Origin: Archivesica marissinica | Lineage: Eukaryota > Mollusca > Bivalvia > Venerida > Vesicomyidae | NCBI GenBank assembly: GCA_014843695.1 | Contig: CM026391.1 | Coordinates: 36,267,564 to 36,331,563 of the forward strand | Direction of reading: 5' to 3' | DNA: 64,000 nt | In this document: positions 36,763 through 50,452 of the stretch, in pieces | How positions within the stretch are numbered: the stretch's first letter is position 1 | Layout of the letters: the number at the start of each line of letters is the position of its first letter | Notes under the pieces: generated by a model | What the model was told of the DNA's origin: nothing | Seen by the model: only the letters and a program-made list of their open reading frames with translations | Databases searched by the model: none | Position numbers and translations under genes: made by a program

Positions 36763-39700
36763 TACTCCTGGGGCTGGGACAGAGTTGTATGCATTTTTGT
36801 GTATAGGGAAAAATTAATTTTTATATGGTAGTATAGGTCCTAGGCTTTAAATAAAATTTGGGTTCTCGCTCGAAAACCCTATAGATTTTTCCCAGCATGC
36901 CCCAAAATTTGCCCACTGGGCGAGAAACCAAACCGGTCATATCTCGGCCATTTCTTGAGCGATTTTGACAATCTTTTATTCTTAATAGAGGTTTTTTTGG
37001 GTGTGAAACACGTTTAAAACAATATAAAATCGATATGGAGTCTCTATCAAGTGATTCCAATGTCAATCGAAAATACAGACCATGTTCCAGCACATGTTCT
37101 ACATTCACCATTCTGGCAGAAAAAGAACACCAATGGCTGTATTGAATGCCGAGTATGCACACAGTCTAGGACATGGTGGAACAATCTCTGTCACTTCTTT
37201 GAATCACAGGCGCTAGCTATGAGCTACACGGAACTTCGCCGGTACCAGCATGACATGGCCATGTTCACTGTCAAATTTTGACCCAGGAACTTCACATCAG
37301 CAGCAATGCATAACTGGGACCAGGAAGATGCAAATTCATCTGAACACGATACGGTGTGTGTCCTCTACCAGCATAAGCCTACGATCGTCTTATCCAAACC
37401 CAAGCGCTCTGACACATCAGTTGTTCATGGTCCGAAATCCGTAAAGGAAGTATTGCCATGTCAGCAGCTACAAAGGCCACGATCAACCAGCAGTCTACGA
37501 TGGCATTAGTCGGGCCAAGAGACTATCCGATATGGCTTGGGCTATATGCAGACTTAACTTGGAACCCCGTGATAGCCACATGGCGGACTTGTACCAGAAC
37601 TTGTCTCGGTTCCAGGTGGTCTTAGATCTTCTTCGTGACGACAGAGGGTTCTTGGGACCCCCACCTCGATGCCATGCAGCGGGCACTGTATGAATTTGCC
37701 ACATGGGACTGCACACACTACCTTCGCTGGGGGACAGTCTACCTGGAAGACTGCAGAAACTTGCCTCAGGAGGTGTATGCGAACATTGCAGAATGTAACT
37801 CCTTCTCTGTGAAGGACAAGCTTGGTGTCTGTCTTTACATCTGTGGGGGTGACCAAAAGCTTGAGCAAACAATAAATCTTTCTTCAAAATGCAGTGACAG
37901 CATCATTGGGCATTGCAAGCGGAAACAATTTGTCGCCAAATGGGATCTGATCTTTCACGAGATGATATGTGTGAACAACTTGCTTCGTGAAATTACAGGT
38001 GTTAATGAACACACGTCAGAAGCCTATGTACACCATGAATCATCCCAATCCTACACGAACAAGGGCGAAGAAAATATCCAGAACTGTGTCCGCTTTATTG
38101 AGGAAAGGTGGGTCTCCTTTCTCAACTGATTGCCCAAAGAAACTTCACAACTTTGTAACCAAACAAGGCATGCCTGAAAACATAAGAAGTGAGTTGCTGA
38201 ATGCGACAGACATTGGGAAAGAAGCTTATGAGCATTTTCACCATGAGCGCTTTCATCACGAGGAATGTACGACTAGACAGTCCGATCAGCCGTCGCAAGA
38301 TCCATACAATGATCAGCATAAAGAACAACAAGCCGAAGCCAACTGTAAAGCAAACTGTGAGACAAGTCAACATCACAGACAAGTCTATTGACATTGCTCG
38401 ACACAGACACATTACAACGAATGAGCTCCTCAAGTATGATGGTGTACCTAGTCCCATGCTATTTGACGTCGACGGCTACATGACCCACCTAGAGAAAAGT
38501 CTGCTCATACGTGAGCTTGAGCTTGTCCTGACTGATGCTGATATGCAGTATATGCATTGTAATAGGTCTGCATTTCTTATCGACGTCATGGCCCTAGTCT
38601 GCCGCCTACCACTTCAGGCATTCGGTGTCCTGCTCACACTCATGCAAAAGTCTTTAGCGATCTACCACAAACATGGCCGCTTTGACTATGTCTTTGACAT
38701 CTATGCTAGAGAGCCTTCCACAAAAGACCAAGAACACGAGAGAAGGAGTACTGCACCTTCGATTGTTTTAACTGAAATCACCCCTGAGTCTCCACTTTCA
38801 CAGATGGCTAACTTCTGGCCATCACAACAGAACAAGATGATGCTGGAACAACTTATTTACAAACATGTCTCTGGTCTCGCCATGGACTTACCACACCCTA
38901 CTGTCGTGAGTCAGCTATCAATGCAGGGCGACGACTGGCCATGTGCTTCCTTGTATAAGGGCAACAGAACAATACTTCCTGAATTGTACTCACAGCTAGA
39001 CGAGGCAGACTTGTGGCTGGTTCTCCATGACTTCAACTGTGCTAAGGCAGGCTACACAACTTGTGTAGTTTTGTCCAACGACACTGACGTTGCTGTGGCC
39101 CTACTCTACCACTTACCTATCCTGATAGAAGCAAGACTAAGCGAGCTCTGGGTGCGATGTGGATGCGGGAAAACTGTGCGATTTATCCCACTGCACATTT
39201 TGCACGAACGTCAAGGTCAAGACGTTTGCAATGTCCTTCCCGCCTTGCACTGCTTGACTGGACGTGATGCAACGAGCAAAGTAGGCACCAAAAAAGCTGC
39301 CCTCAAAGCCCAGCCCACCCAATTGCTTAGAAATTCCAGTAGATAAATGACAATTACACCCGAGACCAAGGCTTATGCTGAAAAATTCCTTGTGTTTGGT
39401 GTTAAGAGAGAGTAACCAATATTCGTCTTTCACACAGCTTCGTGCCCACATATATCATCAGACCAAGGGCTCATCACATCAAAATGTACCTCCAATGTGC
39501 TTCCACATATAATGCGAGCCTTATTCGGTACATACTCGATTATCCACATCTTCCAACCCAGCATCATAGATCCACTACATTTTGGGTATCAGCTAGAGAA
39601 CGAGTGCCTTGTTCCAGTCACAGGGTGCAATACTCTGAATAAGCGATGGACAGTGACCTGTAACTGTGGAAAGTGTGCTCGAGCCACATGTACATGGAGG

Positions 39701-40362
39701 AGGTAGGCTGTACCCCTTTCTGCAAGTGCATGAAGTTGCAAGATGCAGCCTGCACCAATCCATATAATTAGATCTGTTTCATTGTGATGTGGGAGTTAAT
39801 CTTAATAAATTTGTGTCATTAAAAATTTCAGACCTGATCAATTTTTAGTTTCTCCGGAAGAACTTCAGAGCCCCTACCATGTAAACAAGTTCTCACATCA
39901 ACTAAATATTTTGCTTTTATCATGTTCAACAGCCAAACAAAACTATATTTTAAAAAAAAGATTGTCAAAATCGCTCAAGAAATGGCCGATATTTGACAGG
40001 TATGGTTTCTCGCCCGGCGGAGAATGTAGAACATGTGCTGGAACATGGTCTGTATTTTTGATTGACATTGGAATCACTTGATTGAGACTCCATATCAATT
40101 GTATATTGTTTTAAACGTGTTTCACACCCAAAAAAAAAATCTGTTAAAAAAAGATTGTCAAAATCACTCAAGAAATGGCCGAGATATGACCGGTATGGTT
40201 TCTCGCCCGGTGGGCAACTTTTGGGGCATGATGGGAAAAATCTATAGGGTTTTCGAGCGAGAACCCACATTTTTTTAAAGCCTAGGACCTATACTACCAT
40301 ATAAAAGTGGGTTTTCCCCTATACATAAAAATGCATACAACTCAGGCCCAGCCCCTAGAGTA
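36763..40362 (+). mobile_element. 3.6-kb DNA transposon-like element with long inverted repeats
   Basis: The ends tactcctggggctggg and (right end reverse complemented) tactctaggggctggg begin inverted repeats of about 340 bp (36763-37110 and 40022-40362). The arms include gttctcgctcgaaaacccta and cggccatttcttgagc. A 3-bp duplication, tta, flanks the element (36760-36762 and 40363-40365). Each arm extends into the start of the coding region: the MES...SDSNVN peptide can be read from both ends. The inside is one broken gene (37035-39771). Long arms, a 3-bp duplication and a FEN/XPG-like protein recall Academ-type transposons; that assignment is inference and I have no database support. Confidence 0.8.
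37035..39771 (+). pseudogene. Broken gene for a PIN/FEN-like, Cys-rich C-terminal protein of the long-TIR element
   Basis: Read across at least five frame changes. The N-terminus starts MESLSSDSNVN at 37035. A segment with WDPHLDAMQRALYEFATWDC (about 37650-37715) is typical of a protein family repeated in marine invertebrate genomes. Next come GGDQKLEQTINLSSKCSDSI (37845-37905) and a core (38201-39346) with VVLSNDTDVAVALLYHL and LHCLTGRDATSKVGTKKAAL. The last resembles the loop after the acidic cluster in FEN1/XPG nucleases (LLGSDYxxGxxGxG). The C-terminus (39580-39771) is Cys-rich: TCNCGKCARATC, then VGCTPFCKC. The protein would be about 900 residues. Nuclease activity is inferred; this copy is dead, with stops and frameshifts near 37110, 37281, 38129, 38391 and 39346. 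Confidence 0.72.
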
Positions 40363-40370
40363 TTAGTACA

Positions 40371-41411
40371 AGTGTTGGCATACAAACAACTGCACATTCC
40401 CATACACATGACACACGCATGCACGAGACACTCGCATACACGAGTCACTCGTATACTCGTGATATTCCCATATTCGTGACATTCGCATACTCGTGACATT
40501 CCCATACTCGTGACACTCGCATACACATACGAGACACTCGCATACACGTACGAGCCACTCGCATACACAAGAGCCACTCGCATATACGGGACATTCGCAT
40601 ACGCGGGACACTCGCATACACATACGAGACACTCGCATACACATGACACTCGCATACACATACGAGACACTCGCATACACATACGAGACACTCGCATACA
40701 CGTACGAGCCACTCGCATATACGGGATATTCGCATACGCGGGACACTCGCATACATATGACATTCTCATAGACGGGATACTCGTATACACGTGACACTCG
40801 CATAGACGGGACACTAGCATACACGTGACACTCGCATAGACGGGACACTCGCATACACATGACACTCGCATAGACGAGACATTCCCATACACATGACACT
40901 CGCATACACGATACATTCCCATACAAATGACACTCGCATACTCGTGACACACGCATACACATGACACTCGCATAGACGAGACATTCCCATGCACATGACA
41001 CTCGCATACTCGTGACACTCGCATACACATGATACTCGCATACACATGACACTCACATACACATGACACGTGCATACACGTGACACTCGCATATTCGTGA
41101 CACACATACACATGACACTCGCATACACGTGACACTCGTATACACATGACACTCGCATACACATACGAGACACTCGCATACACAATCATGACACTCGCAT
41201 ACACAAGAGCCACTCGCATATACGGGACATTCGCATACGCGGGACACTCGCATACACATGACACTCGCATAGACGGGACACTCGTATACACGTGACACTC
41301 GCATAGACGGGACACTCGCATACACGTGACACTCGCATAGACGGGACACTCGCATACACGTGACACTCGCATAGACGGGACACTCGTATACACGTGACAC
41401 TCGCATAGACG
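40371..41411. repeat. 17-bp tandem array, degenerate
   Basis: Units such as gacactcgcatacacat and gacactcgcatagacgg, 17 bp, with many substitutions and mixed order. It starts within 10 bp of the right end of the long-TIR element. Open frames on both strands are periodic artefacts. Confidence 0.9.
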
Positions 41412-41830
41412 GGACACACGCATGCAAGGGACACACGGGACACACGCATGCAAGGGACACACGGGACACACGCATGCAAGGGACACACGGGACACACGCA
41501 TGCAAGGGACACACGGGACACACGCATGCAAGGGACACACGGGACACACGCATGCAAGGGACACACGGGACACACGCATGCAAGGGACACACGGGACACA
41601 CGCATGCAAGGGACACACGGGACACACGCATGCAAGGGACACACGGGATACACGCATGCAAGGGACACACGGGACACACGCATACAAGGGACACACGGGA
41701 CACACGCATGCAAGGGACACACGGGATACTCGCATACAAGGGACACACGGGACACACGCATGCAAGGGACACAAGGGACACACGCATGCAAGGGACACAC
41801 GGGACACACGCATGCAAGGGACACACGCAT
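41412..41830. repeat. 26-bp tandem array, about 16 copies
   Basis: Unit acgcatgcaagggacacacg plus ggacac, about sixteen copies with few differences (acaagg, gatactcg). It shares the words gggacac and acgcat with the 17-bp array and probably derives from it. Confidence 0.93.
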
Positions 41831-42331
41831 ACGCTGCAATTGCTTTTTTGAACAGGAATATAAACTTATTGAAACATATCACATGATATTCTTGATACAG
41901 TTATATGTATGAAACACCCACGAGTTCAAATAGAGTAGTACCACGCATGGATAGCATCGTTAACGCAGACTGAACTAGTCATGTACATGTTTATAGCGAC
42001 CTGACACACTGCGTCGTTTTCTACGGTTTTTCTACGTAACGTACGTCATGATTTCGACGAGGCGTTGGTGTTTACACTTGTCAAAATAGTGGACAAAAAC
42101 GTGCCATAAAATGTGACAAATGTAGTATTACAACGTTTGTCTAAATACCTGTGATGTGGTTTATGCAGTTCAGTTTGCGGAATGCATGGATATCTTTGTG
42201 AAAGTCGCCATACAGGCGTCTACGTTACTCCGAGGGATGTTTTTCAGTAGTACTACATACGTTGGGAATTTCTCATCTTTGATTTACATCATCGAATTAC
42301 GTATGCTTGTTTAGTTAAACATGAGATTATG
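41831..42331. other. Spacer between two satellites
   Basis: Unique sequence of mixed composition. No gene, RNA or element recognised. Confidence 0.5.
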
Positions 42332-45300
42332 TACAGTATGTACAGTATGCAACACTACGCAACAGTATGTACAGTATGTACAGTATGCAACAATACGCAA
42401 CAGTATGTACAGTATGTGCAGTATGTAACACTAGGCAACAGTATGTACAGTATGTGCAGTATGTAACACTAGGCAACAGTATGTATAGTATGTGCAGTAT
42501 GTAACACTACGCAACAGTATGTACAGTATGTACAATATGTAACACTACGCAACAGTATGTGCAGTATGTAACACTACGCAACAGTATGTACAGTATGTAC
42601 AATATGTAACACTACGCAACAGTATGTGCAGTATGTAACAATACGCAACAATATGTACAGTATGTACAGTATGTAACAATACCCAACAGTATGTACAGTA
42701 TGCAACACTACGCAACAGTATGTACAGTATGTAACAATACACAACAGTATGTACAGTATGTAACAATAACCAACAGTATGTACAGTATGCAACACTACGC
42801 AACAGTATGTACAGTATGTAACAATACACAACAGTATGTACAGTATGTAACAATACCCAACAGTATGTACATTATGCAACACTACGCAACAGTATGTACA
42901 GTATGTAACAATACGCAACAGTATGTACAGTATGTGCAGTATGTAACAATACACAACAGTATGTACAGTATGTAACAATACACAACAGTATGTACAGTAT
43001 GTAACAATACCCAACAGTATGTACAGTATGCAACACTACGCAACAGTATGTACAGTATGCAACACTACGCAACAGTATGTACAGTATGCAACACTACGCA
43101 ACAGTATGTACAGTATGTAACAATACACAACAGTATGTACAGTATGTAAAAATACGCAACAGTATGTACAGTATGTAACAATACACAACAGTATGTACAG
43201 TATGTACAGTATGTAACAATACGCAACAGTATGTACAGTATGTAACAATACGCAACAGTATGTACAGTATGTAACAATACGCAACAGTATGTACAGTATG
43301 TAACAATACACAACAGTATGTACAGTATGTAACAATACGCAACAGTATGTACAGTATGTACAGTATGTAACAATACGCAACAGTATTACAGTATGTACAG
43401 TATGTAACAATACGCAACAGTATGTACAGTATGTAACAATACGCAACAGTATGTACAGTATGTACAGTATGTAACAATACGCAAAACAGTATGTACAGTA
43501 TGTAACAATACGCAACAGTATGTACAGTATGTACAGTATGTACAGTATGTACAGTATGTACAGTATGTAACAATACGCAACAGTATGTACAGTATGTACA
43601 GTATGTAACAATACGCAACAGTATGTACAGTATGTACAGTATGTAACAATACGCAACAGTATGTACAGTATGTACAGTATGTAACAATACGCAACAGTAT
43701 GCACAGTATGCAACAATACGCAACAGTATGTACAGTATGTACAGTATGTAACAATACGCAACAGTATGTACAGTATGTACAGTATGTAACAATACGCAAC
43801 AGTATGTACAGTATGTACAGTATGTAACAATACGCAACAGTATGTACAGTATGCAACAATACGCAACAGTATGTACAGTATGCACAGTATGTAACAATAC
43901 GCAACAGTATGTACAGTATGTACAGTATGTAACAATACGCAACAGTATGTACAGTATGCAACACTACGCAACAGTATGTACAGTATGTAACAATACGCAA
44001 CAGTATGTACAGTATATGCGTATGTAGCAATACGCAACAGTATGTACAGTATGTACAGGATGTAACAATACGCAACAGTATGTACAGTATGTAGCAATAC
44101 GCAACAGTATGTACAGTATGTGCAGTATGTAACAATACGCAACAGTATGTACAGTATGTAACAATACGCAACAGTATGTACAGTATGTAACACTACGCAA
44201 CAGTATGTAGAGTATGTAACAATACGCAACAGTATATACAGTATGTACAGTATGTAACAATACGCAACAGTATGTACAGTATGTACAGTATGTAACAATA
44301 CGCAACAGTATGTACAGTATGTACAATACGCAACAGTATGTACAGTATGTAACACTACGCAACAGTATGTACAGTATGTAACAATACGCAACAGTATGTA
44401 ACAATACGCAACAGTATGTACAGTATGTAACAATACGCAACAGTATGTACAGTATGTAACACTACGCAACAGTATGTACAGTATGCAACAGTATGTACAG
44501 TATGCAACAATACGCAACAGTATGTACAGTATATACAGTATGTAACAATACGCAACAGTATGTACAGTATGTAACAATACGCAACAGTATGTACAGTATG
44601 TAACAATACGCACAGTATGACAGTATGTAACAACACGCAACAGTATGTACAGTATGCAACAGTATGCAACAGTATGTACAGTATATACAGTATGCAATAG
44701 TATGTACAGTATGCAACAGTATGTACAGTATGCAACAATACGCAACAGTATGTGCAGTATGTACAGTATGCAACAATACGCAACAGTATGTACAGTATGT
44801 AGCAATACGCAACAGTATGTACATTATGTAGCAATAATACGCAACAGTATGTACAGTATGTAGCAATACGCAACAGTATGTACATTATGTAGCAATACGC
44901 AACAGTATGTACAGTATGCAACAATACGCAACAGTATGTACAGTATGTAGCAATACGCAACAGTATGTACAGTATGTAACACTACGCAACAGTATGTACA
45001 GTATGTAACACTACGCAACAGTATGTACAGTATGTAACAATACGCAACAGTATGTACAGTATGTAGCAATACGCAACAGTATGTACAGTATGTAACACTA
45101 CGCAACAGTATGTACAGTATGTAACAATACGCAACAGTATGTACAGTATGTACAGTATGTAGCAATACGCAACAGTATGTACAGTATGTAACAATACGCA
45201 ACAATATGTACAGTATGTACAGTATGTAGCAATACGCAACAGTATTTACAGTATGTAACAATACGCAACAATATGTGCAGTATGTACTGTATGTAACAAT

Positions 45301-48300
45301 ACGCAACAGTATGTACAGTATGTAACAATACGCAACAGTATGTACAGTATGTAACAATACGCAACAGTATGTACAGTATGCAACAGTATGTACATTATGC
45401 AACAATACGCAACAGTATGTACAGTATGTACAGTATGCAACAATACGCAACAGTATGTACAGTATGTACAGTATGTAACAATACGCAACAGTATGTACAG
45501 TATGTAACAATACGCAACAGTATGTACAGTATGTACAGTATGAACAATACGCAACAGTATGTACAGTATGTAACAATACGCAACAGTATGTACAGTATGT
45601 AGCAATACGCAACAGTATGTACAGTATGTACAGTATGCAACAATACGCAACAGTATGTACAGTATGTAACAATACGCAACAGTATGTACAGTATGTAACA
45701 ATACGCAACAGTATGTACAGTATGTAACAATACGCAACATTATGTACAGTATGTAACAATACGCAACAGTATGTACAGTATGTAACAATACGCAACAGTA
45801 TGTACAGTATGTACAGTATGTAGCAATACGCAACAGTATGTACAGTATGTAACAATACGCAACAATATGTACAGTATGTACAATATGTAACAATACGCAA
45901 CAGTATGTACAGTATGTAACAATACGCAACAGTATGTACAGTATGTACAGTATGTAACAATACGCAACAGTATGTACAGTATGTAACAATACGCAACAGT
46001 ATGTACAGTATGTAACAATACGCAACAGTATGTACAGTATGTAACACTACGCAACAGTATGAACAGTATGTACAGTATGTAACAATACGCAACAGTATGT
46101 ACAGTATGTAACAATACGCAACAGTATGTACAGTATGTAACAGTATGCAACAGTATGAACAGTATGTACAGTATGTAACAATACGCAACAGTATGCACAG
46201 TATGTACAGTATGTAACAATACGCAACAGTATGTACAGTATGTAACAATACGCAACAGTATGTACAGTATGTAACAATACACAACAGTATGTACAGTATG
46301 TAACAATACGCAACAGTATGTACAGTATGTACAGTATGTAGCAATACGCAACAGTATGTACAGTATGTAACACTACGCAACAGTATGTACAGTATGTAAC
46401 AATACGCAACAGTATGTACAGTATGTACAGTATGTAGCAATACGCAACAGTATGTACAGTATGTAGCAATATGCAACAATATGTACAGTATGTACAATAT
46501 GTAGCAATACGCAACAGTATTTACAGTATGTAACAATACGCAACAGTATGTACAGTATGTACAGTATGTAACAATACGCAACAGTATATACAGTATGTAA
46601 CAATACGCAACAGTATGTACATTATGCAACAATATGCAACAGTATGCAACAGTATGTACAGTATGCAACATTTGGCAACAATACGCAACAGTATGCAACA
46701 GTATGTACATTATGCAACAATATGCAACAATACGCAACAGTATGTACAGTATGTACAGTATGTACAGTATGCAACAGTATGTACAGTATGTAACAATACG
46801 CAACAGTATGTACAGTATGTACAGTATGCAACAGTATGTACAGTATGTAACAATACGCAACAGTATGTACAGTATGTAACAATACGCAACAGTATGTAAC
46901 AATACGCAACAGTATGTACAGTATGTAACAATACGCAACAGTATGTACAGTATGTAACACTACGCAACAGTATGTACAGTATGCAACAATACGCAACAGT
47001 ATGTAACAATACGCAACAGTATGTACAGTATGTAACAATACGCACAGTATGCACAGTATATACAGTATGTAACAATACGCAACAGTATGTACAGTATGTA
47101 CAGTATGTAACAATACGCAACAGTATGTAACAATACGCAACAGTATGTACAGTATGTAACAATACGCAACAGTATGTACAGTATGTAACAATACGCAACA
47201 GTATGTAACAATACGCATCAGTATGTACAGTATGTAACAATACGCAACAGTATGTACAGTATGTAACAATACGCAACAGTATGTACAGTATGTAACAATA
47301 CGCAACAGTATGTACAGTATGTAACAATACGCAACAGTATGTACAGTATGCAACAGTATGTACAGTATGCAACAATACGCAACAGTATGTACAGTATGAA
47401 CATACGCAACAGTATGTACAGTATGTAACAATACGCAACAGTATGTACAGTATGCAACAGTATGTACAGTATGCAACAATACGCAACAGTATGTACAGTA
47501 TGTAACACTACGCAACAGTATGTACAGTATGCAACAGTATGTACAGTATGTAACAATACGCAACAGTATGTACAGTATGCAACAGTATGTACAGTATGTA
47601 CAGTATGCAACAATACGCAACAGTATGTACAGTATGTACAGTATGCAGCAATACGCAACAGTATGTACAGTATGCAACAATACGCAACAGTATGTACAGT
47701 ATGTACAGTATGCAACAATACGCAACAGTATGTACAGTATGTACAGTATGTAACAATACGCAACAGTATGTACAGTATGTAACAATACGCAACAGTATGT
47801 ACAGTATGTAACAATACGCAACAGTATGTACAGTATGTACAGTATGTAACAATACGCAACAGTATGTACAGTATGTAACAATACGCAACAGTATGTACAG
47901 TATGTAACAATACGCAACAGTATGTACAGTATGTACAGTATGCAACAGTATGTACAGTATGCAACAGTATGTACAGTATGCAACAATACGCAACAGTATG
48001 TGCAGTATGTACAGTATGCAACAATACGCAACAGTATGTACAGTATGTAGCAATACGCAACAGTATGTACAGTATGTAGCAATAATACGCAACAGTATGT
48101 ACAGTATGTAGCAATACGCAACAGTATGTACATTATGTAGCAATACGCAACAGTATGTACAGTATGCAACAATACGCAACAATATGTACAGTATGTAGCA
48201 ATACGCAACAGTATGTACAGTATGTAACACTACGCAACAGTATGTACAGTATGTAACAATACGCAACAGTATGTACAGTATGTAACAATACGCAACAGTA

Positions 48301-48945
48301 TGTACAGTATGTAACAATACGCAACAGTATGAACAGTATGTACAGTATGCAACAATACGCAACAGTATGTACAGTATGTAGCAATACGCAACAGTATGTA
48401 CAGTATGTAACAATACGCAACAGTATGTAACAATACGCAACAGTATGTACAGTATGTAACAATACGCAACAGTATGTACAGTATGTAACAATACGCAACA
48501 GTATGTACAGTATGTAACACTACGCAACAGCGTGTACAGTATGCAACAGTATGTACAGTATGCAACAATACGCAACAGTATGTACAGTATGTACAGTATG
48601 CAACAATACGCAACAGTATGTACAGTATGTAACACTACGCAACAGTATGTACAGTATGTAACACTACGCAACAGTATGTACAGTATGCAACAGTATGTAC
48701 AGTATGCAACAATACGCAACAGTATTTACAGTATGTAACAATACGCAACAGTATGTACAGTATGTAACAATACGCAACAGTATGTACAGTATGTAACACT
48801 ATGCAACAGTATGTACAGTATGCAACAGTATGTACAGTATGCAACAATACGCAACAGTATGTACAGTATGTACAGTAGGCAACAATACGCAACAGTATGT
48901 ACAGTATGTACAGTATGTAACAATACGCAACAGTATGTACAGTAT
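42332..48945. repeat. Modular satellite (9- and 10-bp modules, about 29 bp), left part
   Basis: Built from three modules: acagtatgt (9 bp, one to six copies), aacaatacgc (10 bp) and aacagtatgt (10 bp). The commonest string is 29 bp. The variants cactacgc and agcaatacgc are scattered, while the left edge (42340-42990) has more acccaac/acacaac variants. Minus-strand open frames of several hundred codons (for example 44824-46938) are periodic Tyr/Cys/Ile/Val-rich artefacts. The array continues at 50453 after the LINE insertion. Confidence 0.95.
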
Positions 48946-50452
48946 TGTTGGCAAAGTATTTGCTCGGGTCATTCTCGCAAGACTGCAGGTGGTAGCAGAG
49001 CGCATATACCCAGAATCCCAGTGTGGTTTCCGATCTGGCCGATCCACCGTCGACATGATCTTTTCAGTGAGGCAACTCCAGGAAAAGTGTAGGGAGCAAC
49101 AACAACCACTGTACCTCGCATTCGTGGACCTAACAAAGGCATTCGACCTGGTCAGTCGCTGTGGACTTTTCAAACTGCTACACAAGATTGGCTGTCCACC
49201 AAAATTGCTAAGCATGATCACGTCGTTCCACAAAGACATGAAGAGCACCGTCAGCTTCGACGGCGACACTTCCAAGCCTTTTCCCATCCTCACCGGAGTC
49301 AAGCAAGGCTGCGTCCTCGCACCGACGCTCTTCGGCATCCTCTTCTCACTCCTCCTGACATATGCCTTCCAGTCCTCCTCTGACGGTGTCTACATCCACA
49401 CTCGACACGATGGCAAGCTATACAACGTGGCCCGCTTGCGCGCCAAAACCAAAACAACTCGTGTCCTACTCAGGGAGATGCTGTTCGCTGACGATGCAGC
49501 CCTCGCAAGCCACACACACGATGGCCTCCAGCGCCTCATGGATCAGTTCTCCAATGCATGTCGTGAGTTTGCCCTAACCATCAGCATAAAGAAAACAGAG
49601 GTCATGACCCAGGACGTTGCAGATCCAGCTCCCATAGCCATTAACGGCTCTACACTCGCCATGGTCGACAACTTCAGATATCTAGGATCACTGATATCCA
49701 ACAACCTGTCCCTCGATGCTGAGATCAATGCACGCATTGGGAAAGCAGCCACCGTCATGTCAAAACTCACCAAGAGAGTCTAGGAGAACAGAAACCTAAC
49801 GCTGAACACCAAGTTGAAGGTCTACCAGGCCTGCATACTCAGCACGCTCCTCTACGGCAGTGAGTCATGGACGACATATGCCAAACAAGAGACAAAGCTG
49901 AACTCATACCATATGAGGTGCCTTCGCAGGATCTTGGGAATCACTTGGGAAGATAGGGTCACCAATACAGAGGTCCTCAGCAGAGAGAGTTCAACAACCA
50001 TCTATGCAATGCTCAGTGAACGCCGCCTGCGCTGGCTAGGTCATGTCCGACGCATGGATAAAGGACGCATCCCCAAAGATCTACTGTACGGTCAACTTGA
50101 ACAAGGATCACGTCCAACTGGTCGCCCCCACCTAAGATACAAGGACGCTTGTAAGAGGGACCTGCGTTCAGCGCAAATCAACATAGAGTCTTGGGAGGAC
50201 ACAACATCAAACCGGTCATCATGGAGACACGTTGTGAAAGCTGGGGTCAGACGAGCCGAGGCTGAGCGAACTCGGCTTCGTGAGCAGAAACGACAGAAGC
50301 GAAAGGCATCAACCAAACTGGATGACTCGATCTTCACCTGCGATGACTGCAACAGAGACTGCCACTCAAGAATAGGCCTACTCAGTCACCGCAGAAGATG
50401 TTCAACAAGAGCGCAATCCATCGTCTCATAAGACGGACGGAGGCTGATGATG
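48946..50452 (+). mobile_element. 5'-truncated LINE inserted in the satellite
   Basis: A unique 1.5-kb block sharply bounded by the satellite on both sides. The 5' boundary falls inside the reverse-transcriptase gene and the 3' end is ctgatgatg, a short tail of the kind several LINE clades carry. The flanking tacagtat on each side could be a target duplication but is also a satellite word. It lacks the endonuclease domain, ORF1 and the first RT blocks. Confidence 0.9.
48947..50431 (+). pseudogene. LINE reverse transcriptase (C-terminal two thirds), one nonsense codon
   Basis: In one frame from KVFARVILARL to a C-terminal zinc-finger-like motif. RT blocks: GFRSGRSTVDMIF, the catalytic FVDLTKAFD (about 49123), GVKQGCVLAPTLFGIL (about 49300) and FADDAAL (49483-49503). 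After RT come LYGSESWTTYAKQE, RRLRWLGHVRRMD and a Cys/His motif CDDCNRDCHSRIGLLSHRRRC-like at 50338-50400 (C-x2-C...H-x4-C). A single TAG at 49781-49783 interrupts the frame at a position where relatives have Trp (RVWEN); no frameshift is present. The enzyme would copy LINE RNA at a nicked target. The clade (RTE- or L2-like) is not decided here. Confidence 0.88.
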
